Shown here in pieces: positions 34,012-42,947 of a stretch of 58,030 nt of DNA. The DNA comes from an uncultured Bacteroidales bacterium (GTDB taxonomy: Bacteria; Bacteroidota; Bacteroidia; Bacteroidales; UBA932). The notes below the pieces were generated by a model. That model was given only the letters and a program-made list of their open reading frames with translations. It had not been told where the DNA came from and made no database searches. The position numbers were made by a program, and so were the translations under genes. The stretch spans positions 1 to 58,030 of the forward strand of contig CAMVGM010000009.1 in the NCBI GenBank assembly GCA_947167015.1, in the 5' to 3' direction. Position 1 is the first letter of the stretch. The number at the start of each line of letters is the position of its first letter.

Positions 34012-34425
34012 CTAGGGTAGTTCTTGGAAGGAACCGTCGGTATAGAATACGATTACTTTGGATATAGAGCGCTGATTTTTAAGCACTTGATGAATTTTAT
34101 CTAAAGAGATATTTGAGCTATCCGGCAAGGTATCGGGCTCGTCGAACAGACCGGGGTCTTCCGAAGGCGGCAGGGGAGAAATCGGCTCTACAGGGGCCTC
34201 GGTGGCCGATTTTGCGCCTCCGTACATCTTTCCGCGCCCCGTAATCAACCAGTCCAGGTTCAGTTCGGGAAAGTGTTTGGCCGTGCGTTCGATAAAATCG
34301 AAGCCCGGTTTGTTCCGTCCCGCCAGGATATGGGAGATGCTGGCACGCGCCACGCCGATGGTGTCGGCGAACTGTGACTGGCTGATGTTTTCCGCGGCCA
34401 GAAACTGCTGCAAACGTCGGTTCAT
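34012..34425 (-). CDS. XRE-family transcriptional regulator
   Basis: A 137-residue DNA-binding protein. The helix-turn-helix occupies residues about 10-45 (SQSQFADTIGVARASISHIL, LAGRNKPG). A proline-rich linker and a short C-terminal segment (SISKVIVFYTDGSFQELP) follow. Small regulators of this form are common in Bacteroidota; the target is unknown. Its own promoter region contains a motif that recurs upstream of queA, which may be its binding site. It is monocistronic. Confidence 0.85.
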   Translation of the reverse strand: MNRRLQQFLAAENISQSQFADTIGVARASISHILAGRNKPGFDFIERTAKHFPELNLDWLITGRGKMYGGAKSATEAPVEPISPLPPSEDPGLFDEPDTLPDSSNISLDKIHQVLKNQRSISKVIVFYTDGSFQELP

Positions 34426-34868
34426 TTTTCTAATCGCTTTGTTTACAAAAGTAACAATAGTATTTCACATTTGCAAGAGTTACAAATGGCAACTCATCAA
34501 CAGACTGTTCATAAATAGGGCAGGATTAAGTTGAATTCAAATAATAGATAAAAGTTGTTATTTTGCTGAAATATAACAAATTAGTCTATTTAAAAATCTG
34601 AATTATTTCTCACTGGAAGCCCAAAATGGACCGAAAGGGGAGAGTCAACATTAATTGTTAACTTGATATAATCAACATAAAATACTGGGTTTCAATAATA
34701 TATCACTTAAAAACGGTATTGATAACTCCAACTTATCGAGGTGTTTATTACATTTTTCGCCAATCCTCCGCGCTGGGCGTAAATGTTTACAAAAATAAAC
34801 CATTATTTTACATTGCTAAACAAATTTGCGCGTTTGTCGATGCCGGGATAAAAGCGTATCTTTGCAAC
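34426..34868. promoter_or_regulatory. AT-rich intergenic region with a repeated operator-like motif
   Basis: A 443-base AT-rich region between the divergent XRE regulator and queA genes. A motif of about 34 bases beginning TGTTTACAAAA occurs twice, at 34440-34474 (just upstream of the XRE start) and 34784-34816 (upstream of queA). Both copies also share a TATTTnACATT stretch. Each contains a short GTTTAC/GTAA(A)C inverted symmetry. An autoregulatory operator shared with queA is possible. I see no RNA gene or reading frame in the remainder. Confidence 0.45.
34833..34864 (+). promoter_or_regulatory. queA promoter
   Basis: TTTG at 34833-34836, a 20-base spacer, and TATCTTTG at 34857-34864. The box ends 4 bases before the queA ATG, so the transcript is probably leaderless or nearly so. 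Confidence 0.7.
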
Positions 34869-36083
34869 ATGATTCCCGAGCTTCATATCGAAGACTATTC
34901 TTATCCGCTGCCCGACGAGCGCATTGCAAAATATCCGCTCCCGGAGCGTGACGCGTCCAAATTGCTGATTTACCGCGACGGTCAGGTCCGTGCTTCCATA
35001 TTCCGCAATCTCGCGCAGGAACTCCCGGCAGGCAGCCTGATGGTATTCAACGACACCAAAGTCGTTCCCGCACGCCTCTTTTTCCGCCGCCCGACAGGTG
35101 CGCGCATCGAGATCTTCTGCCTGGAACCGGTCGAGCCGGCCGAATACAACACGAATTTCGCCGCCACGGAACGCTGCCGCTGGAAATGCGTCATCGGCAA
35201 CGCCAAGCGCTGGAAGGACGACGTCCTTCGCTTCGACGCCCCGGAAACGGACGACAGCGCCGAACTCCGCGCCATCTGCCTGGAAGCCAGGTTGATAGAC
35301 AGGGAGTCCCAGACCGGCACCGTCGAGTTCCGCTGGCAGGGGGGCGCCCCTTTCTCCCGCGTGCTCGAACTCTGCGGCCGCGTGCCCATCCCCCCGTATC
35401 TCAACCGCGACACGGAGGCGATCGACCTGGACCGCTACCAGACGCTCTACGCGCACATCCGGGGCTCCGTGGCCGCTCCGACGGCCGGTCTGCATTTCAC
35501 GCAGCGCGTGCTGGACGACATCGCCGCGAAGGGAATCACCACCGAGAACGTCTGCCTGCACGTCGGCGCCGGCACCTTCCTGCCCGTGAAGAGTTCGCTC
35601 GTTTCCGAGCATCCGATGCACCGCGAGCCGTTCACGGTCAGCCGGGAACTGCTGTGCCGCCTGCGCGACTGCAGCGAAAGCGTCGTGGCCGTGGGCACCA
35701 CCTCCGTCCGCACGCTGGAATCGCTCTACTACGTAGGCGTCAGCTGCCTGGAGGAAGGGGAACCCCTCGACGTGGAGCAGTGGGCGCCGTACACCCGCGA
35801 CTATGCGCCCACGCGCCGGGAGGCCCTGGACGCAATCGTCAAATACTTGGACGACAAGGGGTTGCACGCGCTTACCGTGGGCACCCGCATCATCATCGTA
35901 CCGGGATTCCGCTTCCGCGTCGTGGACGCGATGGTAACCAATTTCCATCAGCCGCAGAGCACGCTGCTGCTGCTCATCTCCGCCTTCGTCGGGGGAGATT
36001 GGCACACGATTTACGATTTTGCGCTCGCAAACGGCTTCCGTTTCCTCAGCTACGGAGATTCATCTTTGCTTTTCCGCCGCTGA
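34869..36083 (+). CDS. queA: S-adenosylmethionine:tRNA ribosyltransferase-isomerase
   Basis: A 404-residue QueA. The N-terminus LHIEDYSYPLPDERIAKYPL, VFNDTKVVPARL, AAPTAGLHFT and NFHQPQSTLLLLISAF are family signatures. It builds the epoxycyclopentane side chain of queuosine from SAM on tRNA already modified by Tgt, whose gene is about 5.9 kb upstream. The frame is open for 50 more codons upstream, but these include the promoter, so the ATG at 34869 is preferred. The length is somewhat above E. coli QueA (356), as in other Bacteroidota. Confidence 0.95.
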   Translation: MIPELHIEDYSYPLPDERIAKYPLPERDASKLLIYRDGQVRASIFRNLAQELPAGSLMVFNDTKVVPARLFFRRPTGARIEIFCLEPVEPAEYNTNFAATERCRWKCVIGNAKRWKDDVLRFDAPETDDSAELRAICLEARLIDRESQTGTVEFRWQGGAPFSRVLELCGRVPIPPYLNRDTEAIDLDRYQTLYAHIRGSVAAPTAGLHFTQRVLDDIAAKGITTENVCLHVGAGTFLPVKSSLVSEHPMHREPFTVSRELLCRLRDCSESVVAVGTTSVRTLESLYYVGVSCLEEGEPLDVEQWAPYTRDYAPTRREALDAIVKYLDDKGLHALTVGTRIIIVPGFRFRVVDAMVTNFHQPQSTLLLLISAFVGGDWHTIYDFALANGFRFLSYGDSSLLFRR

Positions 36084-36088
36084 TTGGT

Positions 36089-36096
36089 TATATTTG
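36089..36096 (+). promoter_or_regulatory. -7 promoter box of the acyltransferase gene
   Basis: TATATTTG, 29 bases before the ATG at 36126 and 6 bases after the queA stop, so the acyltransferase can be transcribed separately from queA. Confidence 0.55.
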
Positions 36097-36125
36097 TAGT
36101 CTTCTTGTACCTACGCGCGCGAACG

Positions 36126-37277
36126 ATGAACAACGAAAGCGAATTTGGAGAGATCCGTCCCTATACCGACGCAGAAGCCGTAGAAGCCCTGAAGCGGGTT
36201 TCGCGGCATCCGATGCTGCCGGTCATATCGAAATACCTGTTTCCCGACCTGCCGGCCGCCACGCTGAGCCATATGCTCCGCGGCATCGGCAGCATCGACC
36301 AGTTCCAGGACGAGATCATGTTCGGCGTGGTGGAAGCCATCCTCGCCAAGACCTCCAAAGGCTTCACCTGCAGCGGGGAAGAACACCTCAGCGGGCTGGA
36401 AGGGCAGCGTTTCCTGGCCGTTTCCAACCACCGCGACATCGTGCTGGACCCCGCGCTGATCCAGTATGAAATGAAACGCTCCGGCCTGCCGTACACCGAG
36501 ATCTGCGTCGGTTCCAACCTGATCACCGGCCAGTTGATCGAGGACCTGATGCGCTCGAACCGCATGATCAAGGTCATCCGCGGAATCGGAGCCAGGCAGC
36601 TGTATCTCAGTTCGTTACGCCTGTCCAAATACATCCGGGAGAGCATCACCTCCGGCCGGGCTTCGATCTGGATCGCCCAGCGCGAAGGGCGCACCAAGAA
36701 CGGCTGGGACACCACGGAGCAGGGGCTCCTGAAGATGTTCGACCTCAGCGGAGAGGGTTGCTTCGAAGAGAATTTCGAGGCGCTGCACATCGTCCCGATG
36801 AGCATTTCCTACGAGTACGAATCGTGCGATTCCCGCAAGGCGCGCGAAGTGCTGCTGCGCCGGGAGGGGCCGTACACGAAGAAGCCCAAGGAGGACCTGC
36901 ACAGCATCCTGACGGGCATCCGCCAGCAGAAGGGGCACATCCACCTGGAAATCGGCGAGCCGCTTTCCCCGGAGGAGATCGCCGAGGCGTCGAAATGCGA
37001 GAAAAACGACCGTTACCAGGCCATCCGCCACGCCCTGGACCGCCGCGTGATCGAAGGGTATCGCCTGTGGAAGACCAATTTCATGGCGCACGACCTGCTT
37101 CACGGGAAGAGCGAATTCAAGGACGCCGGCCAATACAGTGAGCGGGACCTGCAGGATTTCGAAAAATACATCGCACATAAACTCGGCAAACTGGAACGCC
37201 GCCTGGACCAGGCGGAACTGCGGAAGATCTTCCTGGGCATCTACGCCAACCCGGTGGATGCGAAAAGGGACCTCTAG
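36126..37277 (+). CDS. Glycerol-3-phosphate/lysophosphatidate-type acyltransferase
   Basis: A 383-residue protein with a PlsC-like acyltransferase domain. Block I is seen as VSNHRDIVLDPAL (a variant spacing of the HxxxxD motif), and block III as WIAQREGRTKNG. The C-terminal third has no domain I recognise. It should transfer an acyl chain to a glycerophosphate or related lipid at the inner membrane. I chose the ATG giving MNNESEFGEIRPY; the upstream frame overlaps the promoter. Which lipid it modifies is not readable. Confidence 0.8.
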   Translation: MNNESEFGEIRPYTDAEAVEALKRVSRHPMLPVISKYLFPDLPAATLSHMLRGIGSIDQFQDEIMFGVVEAILAKTSKGFTCSGEEHLSGLEGQRFLAVSNHRDIVLDPALIQYEMKRSGLPYTEICVGSNLITGQLIEDLMRSNRMIKVIRGIGARQLYLSSLRLSKYIRESITSGRASIWIAQREGRTKNGWDTTEQGLLKMFDLSGEGCFEENFEALHIVPMSISYEYESCDSRKAREVLLRREGPYTKKPKEDLHSILTGIRQQKGHIHLEIGEPLSPEEIAEASKCEKNDRYQAIRHALDRRVIEGYRLWKTNFMAHDLLHGKSEFKDAGQYSERDLQDFEKYIAHKLGKLERRLDQAELRKIFLGIYANPVDAKRDL

Positions 37278-37321
37278 CCGCCTTTCCCCTTTTGTTACAC
37301 AATTTATATTATGTTAAGTTA

Positions 37322-38761
37322 ATGCTGTCTTTCCGACTCCTTCTCCCCCTTGCAGCCCTGCTGGCGCTCACCCGGCCGGCTTTCGCACAGTTCGACCCCG
37401 AGCCGGAAGGAAAAAGCCGCCCGGGCGTCGTACATCCGGCCGTGGGCCAGAAAATGCACGTCGAAGACCGTATCAACGTCGCGTTCCTCGCTCGCAAGCA
37501 GCAGTTCGCCGGCGGCGACGAAGCGAGCCGCGACACCGACGTCCATTCGCCCAAATCCGTGAACATACACCCCTCGGGCGAAAAATACTACGTCAACTCG
37601 CTTGAGGGCGGAAAAACGGTCGTTTATGACTTCGCAACGAACCAAAAGACGCGCGTGATCCTCCACGAATTCGACGATGACGACGAAGGCCTCTGGGCGC
37701 CGGACAGCGGGCTGTTCCACTTCAACCACAGCTATACCCACCCCCGCCGCTTCATCGGGAAGCCCGTCGAAAGCACCTTCTCCCACGACGGCAGATACCT
37801 CTGGGTCCCTTATTACAGAAGGAGTTACGACCTCAACGCGCAGGAGCCCTCCGCCATGGCGGTCATCGATACGCAGGTCGATTCCGTCATCCGCCTCTTC
37901 GAGACCGGTCCCCTGCCCAAGATGGTCGCCACTTCCCCGGACGGCACCCGCCTGGCGGTCACCCACTGGGGCAACAACACGGTGGGCCTGATGGACATCT
38001 CCTCCGACAACCCCGACGACTGGCACTACCTCGCCAGCCTGGTCGTGGACTACGAACTCAAGCTGAACTTCAGCCTCAAGGCGAAGGTGGACCGCGACGT
38101 GAACAGCGGCTACTGCCTCCGCGGCACCGTCTTCACCCCCGACGGGCGCTACCTGCTCGTGGGCTGCATGGGCGGCGGCGGCGGCATCGCCGTGATCGAC
38201 CTCGCGGACAACCGCTACCTCGGCCGCGTGCTCGGCGCCATGCCCAACCTGCGCCACATCGTGATCCGGAACGACTACATCTACTGCAGCATCAACAACG
38301 CGGGCTACATCCAGCGCGTGCCGCTGGACGTCTTCCTGGAATGCTGCTCCGAGCTGGACGGCGACAAGAAGCGCACCGTGCGCCTGGACGACTGGGATTC
38401 CTGCAAGGTCCCGGCCGGCGCGCGCACCATCGAAGTCGCCCCCAACGGCCGCTACATCTTCGCCGCCTGCAACTTCAGCAGCTGCCTGGCGGTCGTGGAC
38501 GCGCGCGAACTGAAACTGCTCGGCACGATTAATGCAGACTCCTACCCCGTCGGTCTCGACATCTCCCGGGACGGACGCTATGTTTTCACCACTTCGCAGG
38601 CGCGGAGCGGCTACGGCGGCAATGCCGTCGATATTTTTGAAATCGAATACCTGGATGGCAGGATCAAGAGCTATTTTGAGTGGCTGCCTGCTGTTGCTGC
38701 TCTTCGCGCTGCCGGCGCGGAAAGCACTCGCGCAGCAGCCGACACCCTCCTCGCCCGCTGA
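37322..38761 (+). CDS. Secreted YncE-like beta-propeller protein
   Basis: A 479-residue protein with a signal peptide (MLSFRLLLPLAALLAL, cleavage after AFAQ). Repeated blade motifs follow, such as HPSGEKYYVNSLEGGKTVVYD, SHDGRYLWVPYYRR, SPDGTRLAVTHWGNNTVGL and RDGRYVFTTSQARSGYGGN (each shown in part or whole). This predicts a seven-bladed propeller of the YVTN/YncE type in the periplasm or on the surface. The last 35 codons overlap the NlpC/P60 gene in another frame and look unlike propeller sequence. No ligand can be inferred. Confidence 0.8.
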   Translation: MLSFRLLLPLAALLALTRPAFAQFDPEPEGKSRPGVVHPAVGQKMHVEDRINVAFLARKQQFAGGDEASRDTDVHSPKSVNIHPSGEKYYVNSLEGGKTVVYDFATNQKTRVILHEFDDDDEGLWAPDSGLFHFNHSYTHPRRFIGKPVESTFSHDGRYLWVPYYRRSYDLNAQEPSAMAVIDTQVDSVIRLFETGPLPKMVATSPDGTRLAVTHWGNNTVGLMDISSDNPDDWHYLASLVVDYELKLNFSLKAKVDRDVNSGYCLRGTVFTPDGRYLLVGCMGGGGGIAVIDLADNRYLGRVLGAMPNLRHIVIRNDYIYCSINNAGYIQRVPLDVFLECCSELDGDKKRTVRLDDWDSCKVPAGARTIEVAPNGRYIFAACNFSSCLAVVDARELKLLGTINADSYPVGLDISRDGRYVFTTSQARSGYGGNAVDIFEIEYLDGRIKSYFEWLPAVAALRAAGAESTRAAADTLLAR

Positions 38762-39665
38762 CAGCGTCAGCGTGGACGCATCCGTCGTTGCGGACCGCAT
38801 CATCGATGAGGCCCGCAAGTGGCTCGGTACCCCCTACCGCCGCGGCGGAAACGGCCCCAAGGTCTTCGACTGCACCGGGTTTACCAAGTTCATTTTCAGC
38901 AAGTTCGGCTACAAGCTGGGGCGCACCGTCCCGGCCCAGGCGGTCGATGGACGAGAACTCACCGGCCAGCTCTCCGACCTGCAGAAAGGCGACATCCTGA
39001 TCTTCGGCTCCCGCGGCAACAAGCGCCGCATGGGCCACGCCGCCATCTTCATCGAACTGGACAGCACCGGCACCGACTGCAGTTTCATCCACGCCGCGCG
39101 CACGGGCGTCATCGTCTCCAAACTCAGCGAGACCTATTACACGCAGCGCTTCCTCGGCGCGCGCCGCATCCTGCCCGACTTCGTGCAGGAGCCGGTCGCG
39201 GACTCGGCGGTGGTTGCCCTGCTGGAAGACCTGGCCAAAAACGCCTTCGTGCCCGTGCGGGACACCCTCTCCCTCTCCCCTGCCGACCGCCGCATCATCC
39301 TCTTCGCGGACGGCACCTGGGCGGTTGTGGACTCGCTCGGCGGCCTGTCCGTCCCTTCGGGCGGAGAACGCCTCGTCCTGGCGGAAAGCGGCTCCTGGAC
39401 GGCCGTGACGGCCTCCAGCGTCCGCATCCCCGAACTGCGCGAATCCGCGGAGAGCGAAAAGCCGGCGTCCTCTTCCGGCACCGCCCGGCAGACCGCTCCT
39501 CCCCCGCCCGCCGACGGCTCCGCGGTCTATCACACGATCGTCTCCGGCGACACCCTCTCGGGCATCGCCAAGCGGTATGGCACCACCGTGCAAAAACTCT
39601 GCAACCTGAACGGAATAACTGTAAAGACCACCCTCAGACCGGGGCGGAAACTTCGCGTCAAATGA
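38655..39665 (+). CDS. NlpC/P60 peptidoglycan hydrolase with C-terminal LysM
   Basis: A 336-residue exported protein. The signal peptide is MAGSRAILSGCLLLLLFALP, probably cleaved after ALAQ. The NlpC/P60 domain (about residues 45-165) shows Cys73 in FDCTGFT, His128 in MGHAAIF and His146 in FIHA. A linker rich in Ser and Pro leads to a LysM module at the C-terminus (YHTIVSGDTLSGIAKRYGTT). It should cut peptide bonds in the cell wall. The start lies 107 bases inside the propeller gene. It overlaps the esterase gene by 4 bases. Confidence 0.9.
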   Translation: MAGSRAILSGCLLLLLFALPARKALAQQPTPSSPADSVSVDASVVADRIIDEARKWLGTPYRRGGNGPKVFDCTGFTKFIFSKFGYKLGRTVPAQAVDGRELTGQLSDLQKGDILIFGSRGNKRRMGHAAIFIELDSTGTDCSFIHAARTGVIVSKLSETYYTQRFLGARRILPDFVQEPVADSAVVALLEDLAKNAFVPVRDTLSLSPADRRIILFADGTWAVVDSLGGLSVPSGGERLVLAESGSWTAVTASSVRIPELRESAESEKPASSSGTARQTAPPPPADGSAVYHTIVSGDTLSGIAKRYGTTVQKLCNLNGITVKTTLRPGRKLRVK

Positions 39666-40483
39666 GAAAAACGACCCTGATCCTCGCGCTGCTGCTCTCG
39701 CTGCTCACGGGCCTCCGCCTGCGGGCCGACGAACTCTATTCCTACCGCGATTCGGTCAAGAACGGCTACAACTTCCTGCTTTACGTCCCGGAAAGCTACG
39801 CCGATACGTCCAAGGCCCTGCCCGTCCTCCTCTGCCTGCATGGCAAGAGCCTGGTAGGCCACACGCTAAGCCTGATCACCAAGTACGGTTGCGTGGATGC
39901 CCTGCGCCGCGGACGCAAGATCGACGCCCTGGTCATCTGCCCCCAGTGCAACACCACGGGCGGCTGGGATCCCGAGCGCCTGATGCGCGTGGTCAAGTGG
40001 GTGATGAGCCGCTTCCGCCACGCCCCCGACCGGCTCTACTGCTTCGGGATCAGCATGGGCGGCTGGGGCACCTTCAAGTTCGCCGCGGCCTACCCCGACC
40101 GGGTGGCGGCCGCCATCGCGATGTGCGGCGGCTATACCGGCGACGTGACGCCGCTGTCGGGACTCCCCCTCTGGATCATCCACGGCACCAGCGACACCAT
40201 CACCACCATCTCGCATTCCACCTCCATCGTGGAGAAGATGGTGAAGGCGGGCGGCACGGAACGGCTCAGGTTCGACTGGATGACCGGCCTGGACCACTCC
40301 ATCCTGGCCCGCATCTTCATGCTTCAGGAGGCCTACGACTGGCTGTTCTCCCACCGGCTGAGCGATCCCGGACGCCCCGTCAACCGCGAGATCACCATCA
40401 CCCCTTCCGACGTCCGCGGCGCCTATATGACCATCCCGCCGGGCGGCGCCCAGAAGCTCCCGATCACCAATCCCCCGAAATAA
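39662..40483 (+). CDS. Secreted alpha/beta-hydrolase (PHB depolymerase/esterase type)
   Basis: A 273-residue protein with a signal peptide (MRKTTLILALLLSLLTGL, cleavage near LRAD). The nucleophile elbow is FGISMGGWG with Ser131; the probable Asp is in IIHGTSDTITT and the His in GLDHSILARIF. The fold resembles the esterase/dienelactone hydrolase group often linked to polysaccharide or xenobiotic ester cleavage. The operon order (propeller, NlpC/P60, esterase) suggests a cell-envelope task. The substrate is unknown. Confidence 0.85.
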   Translation: MRKTTLILALLLSLLTGLRLRADELYSYRDSVKNGYNFLLYVPESYADTSKALPVLLCLHGKSLVGHTLSLITKYGCVDALRRGRKIDALVICPQCNTTGGWDPERLMRVVKWVMSRFRHAPDRLYCFGISMGGWGTFKFAAAYPDRVAAAIAMCGGYTGDVTPLSGLPLWIIHGTSDTITTISHSTSIVEKMVKAGGTERLRFDWMTGLDHSILARIFMLQEAYDWLFSHRLSDPGRPVNREITITPSDVRGAYMTIPPGGAQKLPITNPPK

Positions 40484-40484
40484 A

Positions 40485-40516
40485 AAACCGCCGCGCTGTG
40501 ATTTGCGCGGCGGTAT
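40485..40516. terminator. Terminator hairpin between the esterase and GH2 genes
   Basis: Arms ACCGCCGCGC/GCGCGGCGGT (40487-40496 and 40505-40514) with an 8-base loop. A run of A precedes it, giving a T run after the hairpin on the - strand. It therefore fits best as the terminator of the leftward GH2 operon, and can also act on the rightward operon. Confidence 0.75.
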
Positions 40517-40524
40517 CTCTTTGT

Positions 40525-42918
40525 CTATCGGGTAGATAGCGGCAATCTGACCGCTTTCTTGAAGCCCGGCGAGGAGACCGTCAGCGTAACGCCTCCCGCC
40601 TCGCTTCCGCTGCGCAGGATGGCGAGCGCCGTCCCGTGGAAGAGCCGCACGGAATCGTCGGTATAAATCTCCTCCGAAGTGATGTCGCCGCCGGTGACAC
40701 CAGCCAGGCAGGCGTTCCCCTCCACGCTGAACGTCAGCTCGTCGGTGGCGTCCCAGACCTTCCGTCCGCGGCTGTCCACGGCGGTCACGCGCACGAACTG
40801 CAGGTCCTTCCCGTCCCCCTTCCAGTCCGCGACCAACGGCTCCACGCGCAGGGCGACGGCCTTGCCGACCGTCTCCAGCCGGTGGCGGGCCACCTCGCGG
40901 CCGCCGGTGCGGGCCACGGCCTCGACACGGCCGCTCTTGTAGGCGATGTCGTCCCACTGGATGCGGTTATGCTGTGCGGGATCGGCAGGATTCTGCTTGA
41001 TTCCCAGGCTCTTGCCGTTCACGAACAGCTCCACTTCCTCAGCGTTGGTGAAGGTGTAGAGGCTGAGCGTCTCCCCCGCCGTGCGGTTCCAGTTCTCGCT
41101 CATATGGGCCGTTCCCACGTTCACGCCGTTCCAGACATTCTCCTTCGCCGGATGCTCGATGATGCCGATGTGCACCACGGGCTCCTCGCTGAACATGCTC
41201 TTCACCAGGTAGGCATAGGGCTTGGGCTCCCAGGAGAGGTCGAACGCGCCCTGCGCCCAGCCCTTGGCAGGCCAGCCGCCGCTCTCGCCCAGGTAGTCGA
41301 TGGCGCCCCAGTAGGCCAGGCCGATGACCTTGTCCAGTTCCATCCCGAACCAGTTGCCCGGGATGCCGGAGGTGTTCGCCTCGCTCTGGTAGAACATCAT
41401 GTCCGGGTAGCGTTTCCCGTCGCCCGGGAAATACATGTAGCGGTAGTTGTAGGAGGCGACGTCCGTCTCGAGGGCGAGGTCGCACGGGATCTCGTCCGTC
41501 AGCCAGTTGCGGTAGCGCGGATGCATCGCCACGGTGCTCGGGCGGGTCTTGTCGAACTTGTGCAGCAGTTCGCGCTGCAGGCGGTAGGCCGTGACGCCGA
41601 AGTCGCCGAAGGGCTCGGGGTTCTGCTGCAGCTCGTTGCCGAAGCTCCACATCACCACGCAGGGATGGTTCCGGTCGCGCTTGACCCACTCTTCCACGTC
41701 CTCCTGCCAGAGGGCCTTCCAGTCGCGCCGGCCGCCGGCGTACTGCATGTTCCACTTGTCGTACAGCTCGTCCACCACCAGGATGCCCAGGCGGTCGCAG
41801 GCGTCCAGGAAGGACTCGGAATAAGGGTTGTGCGAGGTGCGGATGTGGTTGTATCCGAAGGACTTGAACATCTTGAGCAGGAACTCCTCCCCACGCGGGA
41901 AGGCCGCCGCGCCGAGCGGGCCCAGGGTGTGGTGGTTGGCGGCGCCCTTCAGGATCACCTTCTTTCCGTTCAGCAGGAAGCCGGATGTGGGGTTGAACTC
42001 GATCGTGCGGATGCCGAAAGGCTCGCACACCCGGTCGCAGACCTTCCCCTCGGCGTCGTAGAGCGACACCTCGACGGTGTATAGGTAAGGGTCTTCGCAG
42101 CTCCACAGATGCGGGGCGTCCACGCGGAGCGGCTCCAGGTCATAACTGCTGCCCGGCAGCCAGTTCTTGTAGCGGGTCTCGGTACGCTTCTCGGCAACGA
42201 CCTGGCCGGCGGCATCCAGCAGGCGCACGCCGAAAGCCACGTTCTGCACGTCCCGCGTGCGGAGGAAGATCCCCGCCTGGACGGCGATCTCGGCGCTGCC
42301 CGCCGCCACCTTCTCCGTGCGGATGTAGAGCGGATGGCGGGTGAAATAGCCGTTGGCCGGGGTGACGACGAGGTTCACGTCGCGGAACAGGCCGCCGCCG
42401 GTGTACCAGCGGGAATTGAACGGCCCCATCGTGTCCGCGCGGACCATCAGCTCGTTGGGCTCCCCGTACTTGACCTTGTCGGTGACGTCCAGTTCGAAGC
42501 CCAGGTAGCCGTAGTCCGTCCCGCCGATGCGCTCACCGTTCAGATAGACGTCGCCCACGAGCATGATTCCCTCGAAATCCAGCACCAGGCGCTTTCCCTT
42601 CAGGTCCGGGGAGATGTCCAGGGTCTTCTTGTACCAGCCGGCGCCGAGCGCCTTGAAGGCGCGGGCGGACAGGGTGCTGCGGAAATTCGCGGCGAGGTCC
42701 TGCATGCCGCCCTGCTCCCCCGCCTCGGGCGCCACCCAGGGCTGGGAGATCTGGTAGTCGTGCGGAAGGTCCACGGCCTGCCAGCCGCGGTGCTCTTCGC
42801 CGTAGTGGAATTGCCAGCCGGGGTTCAGGCTGACGGTGTCCCGGACAAGCGCCTGGGCGCTTGCCATGGCCGGCGCTGTCAGGAGCGCCGCCAGGAAAAT
42901 CAAGTGGATACGTTTCAT
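40525..42918 (-). CDS. Secreted glycoside hydrolase family 2 (beta-galactosidase type)
   Basis: A 797-residue protein. The signal peptide is MKRIHLIFLAALLTAPAM, cleaved near ASAQ. The order is a sugar-binding jellyroll domain (about 30-200), an immunoglobulin-like domain, a TIM barrel (about 310-600) and C-terminal beta domains. The acid/base is Glu429 in MWSFGNE and the probable nucleophile is Glu513 in FYQSEAN. IRTSHNPYS is a typical GH2 substrate motif. It likely removes terminal beta-linked sugars in the periplasm. It is the last gene of an operon with the AlkZ-related and membrane acyltransferase genes. Confidence 0.92.
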   Translation of the reverse strand: MKRIHLIFLAALLTAPAMASAQALVRDTVSLNPGWQFHYGEEHRGWQAVDLPHDYQISQPWVAPEAGEQGGMQDLAANFRSTLSARAFKALGAGWYKKTLDISPDLKGKRLVLDFEGIMLVGDVYLNGERIGGTDYGYLGFELDVTDKVKYGEPNELMVRADTMGPFNSRWYTGGGLFRDVNLVVTPANGYFTRHPLYIRTEKVAAGSAEIAVQAGIFLRTRDVQNVAFGVRLLDAAGQVVAEKRTETRYKNWLPGSSYDLEPLRVDAPHLWSCEDPYLYTVEVSLYDAEGKVCDRVCEPFGIRTIEFNPTSGFLLNGKKVILKGAANHHTLGPLGAAAFPRGEEFLLKMFKSFGYNHIRTSHNPYSESFLDACDRLGILVVDELYDKWNMQYAGGRRDWKALWQEDVEEWVKRDRNHPCVVMWSFGNELQQNPEPFGDFGVTAYRLQRELLHKFDKTRPSTVAMHPRYRNWLTDEIPCDLALETDVASYNYRYMYFPGDGKRYPDMMFYQSEANTSGIPGNWFGMELDKVIGLAYWGAIDYLGESGGWPAKGWAQGAFDLSWEPKPYAYLVKSMFSEEPVVHIGIIEHPAKENVWNGVNVGTAHMSENWNRTAGETLSLYTFTNAEEVELFVNGKSLGIKQNPADPAQHNRIQWDDIAYKSGRVEAVARTGGREVARHRLETVGKAVALRVEPLVADWKGDGKDLQFVRVTAVDSRGRKVWDATDELTFSVEGNACLAGVTGGDITSEEIYTDDSVRLFHGTALAILRSGSEAGGVTLTVSSPGFKKAVRLPLSTR

Positions 42919-42947
42919 TTGGTTATTGTTTGTTGGTTTGTATATGT

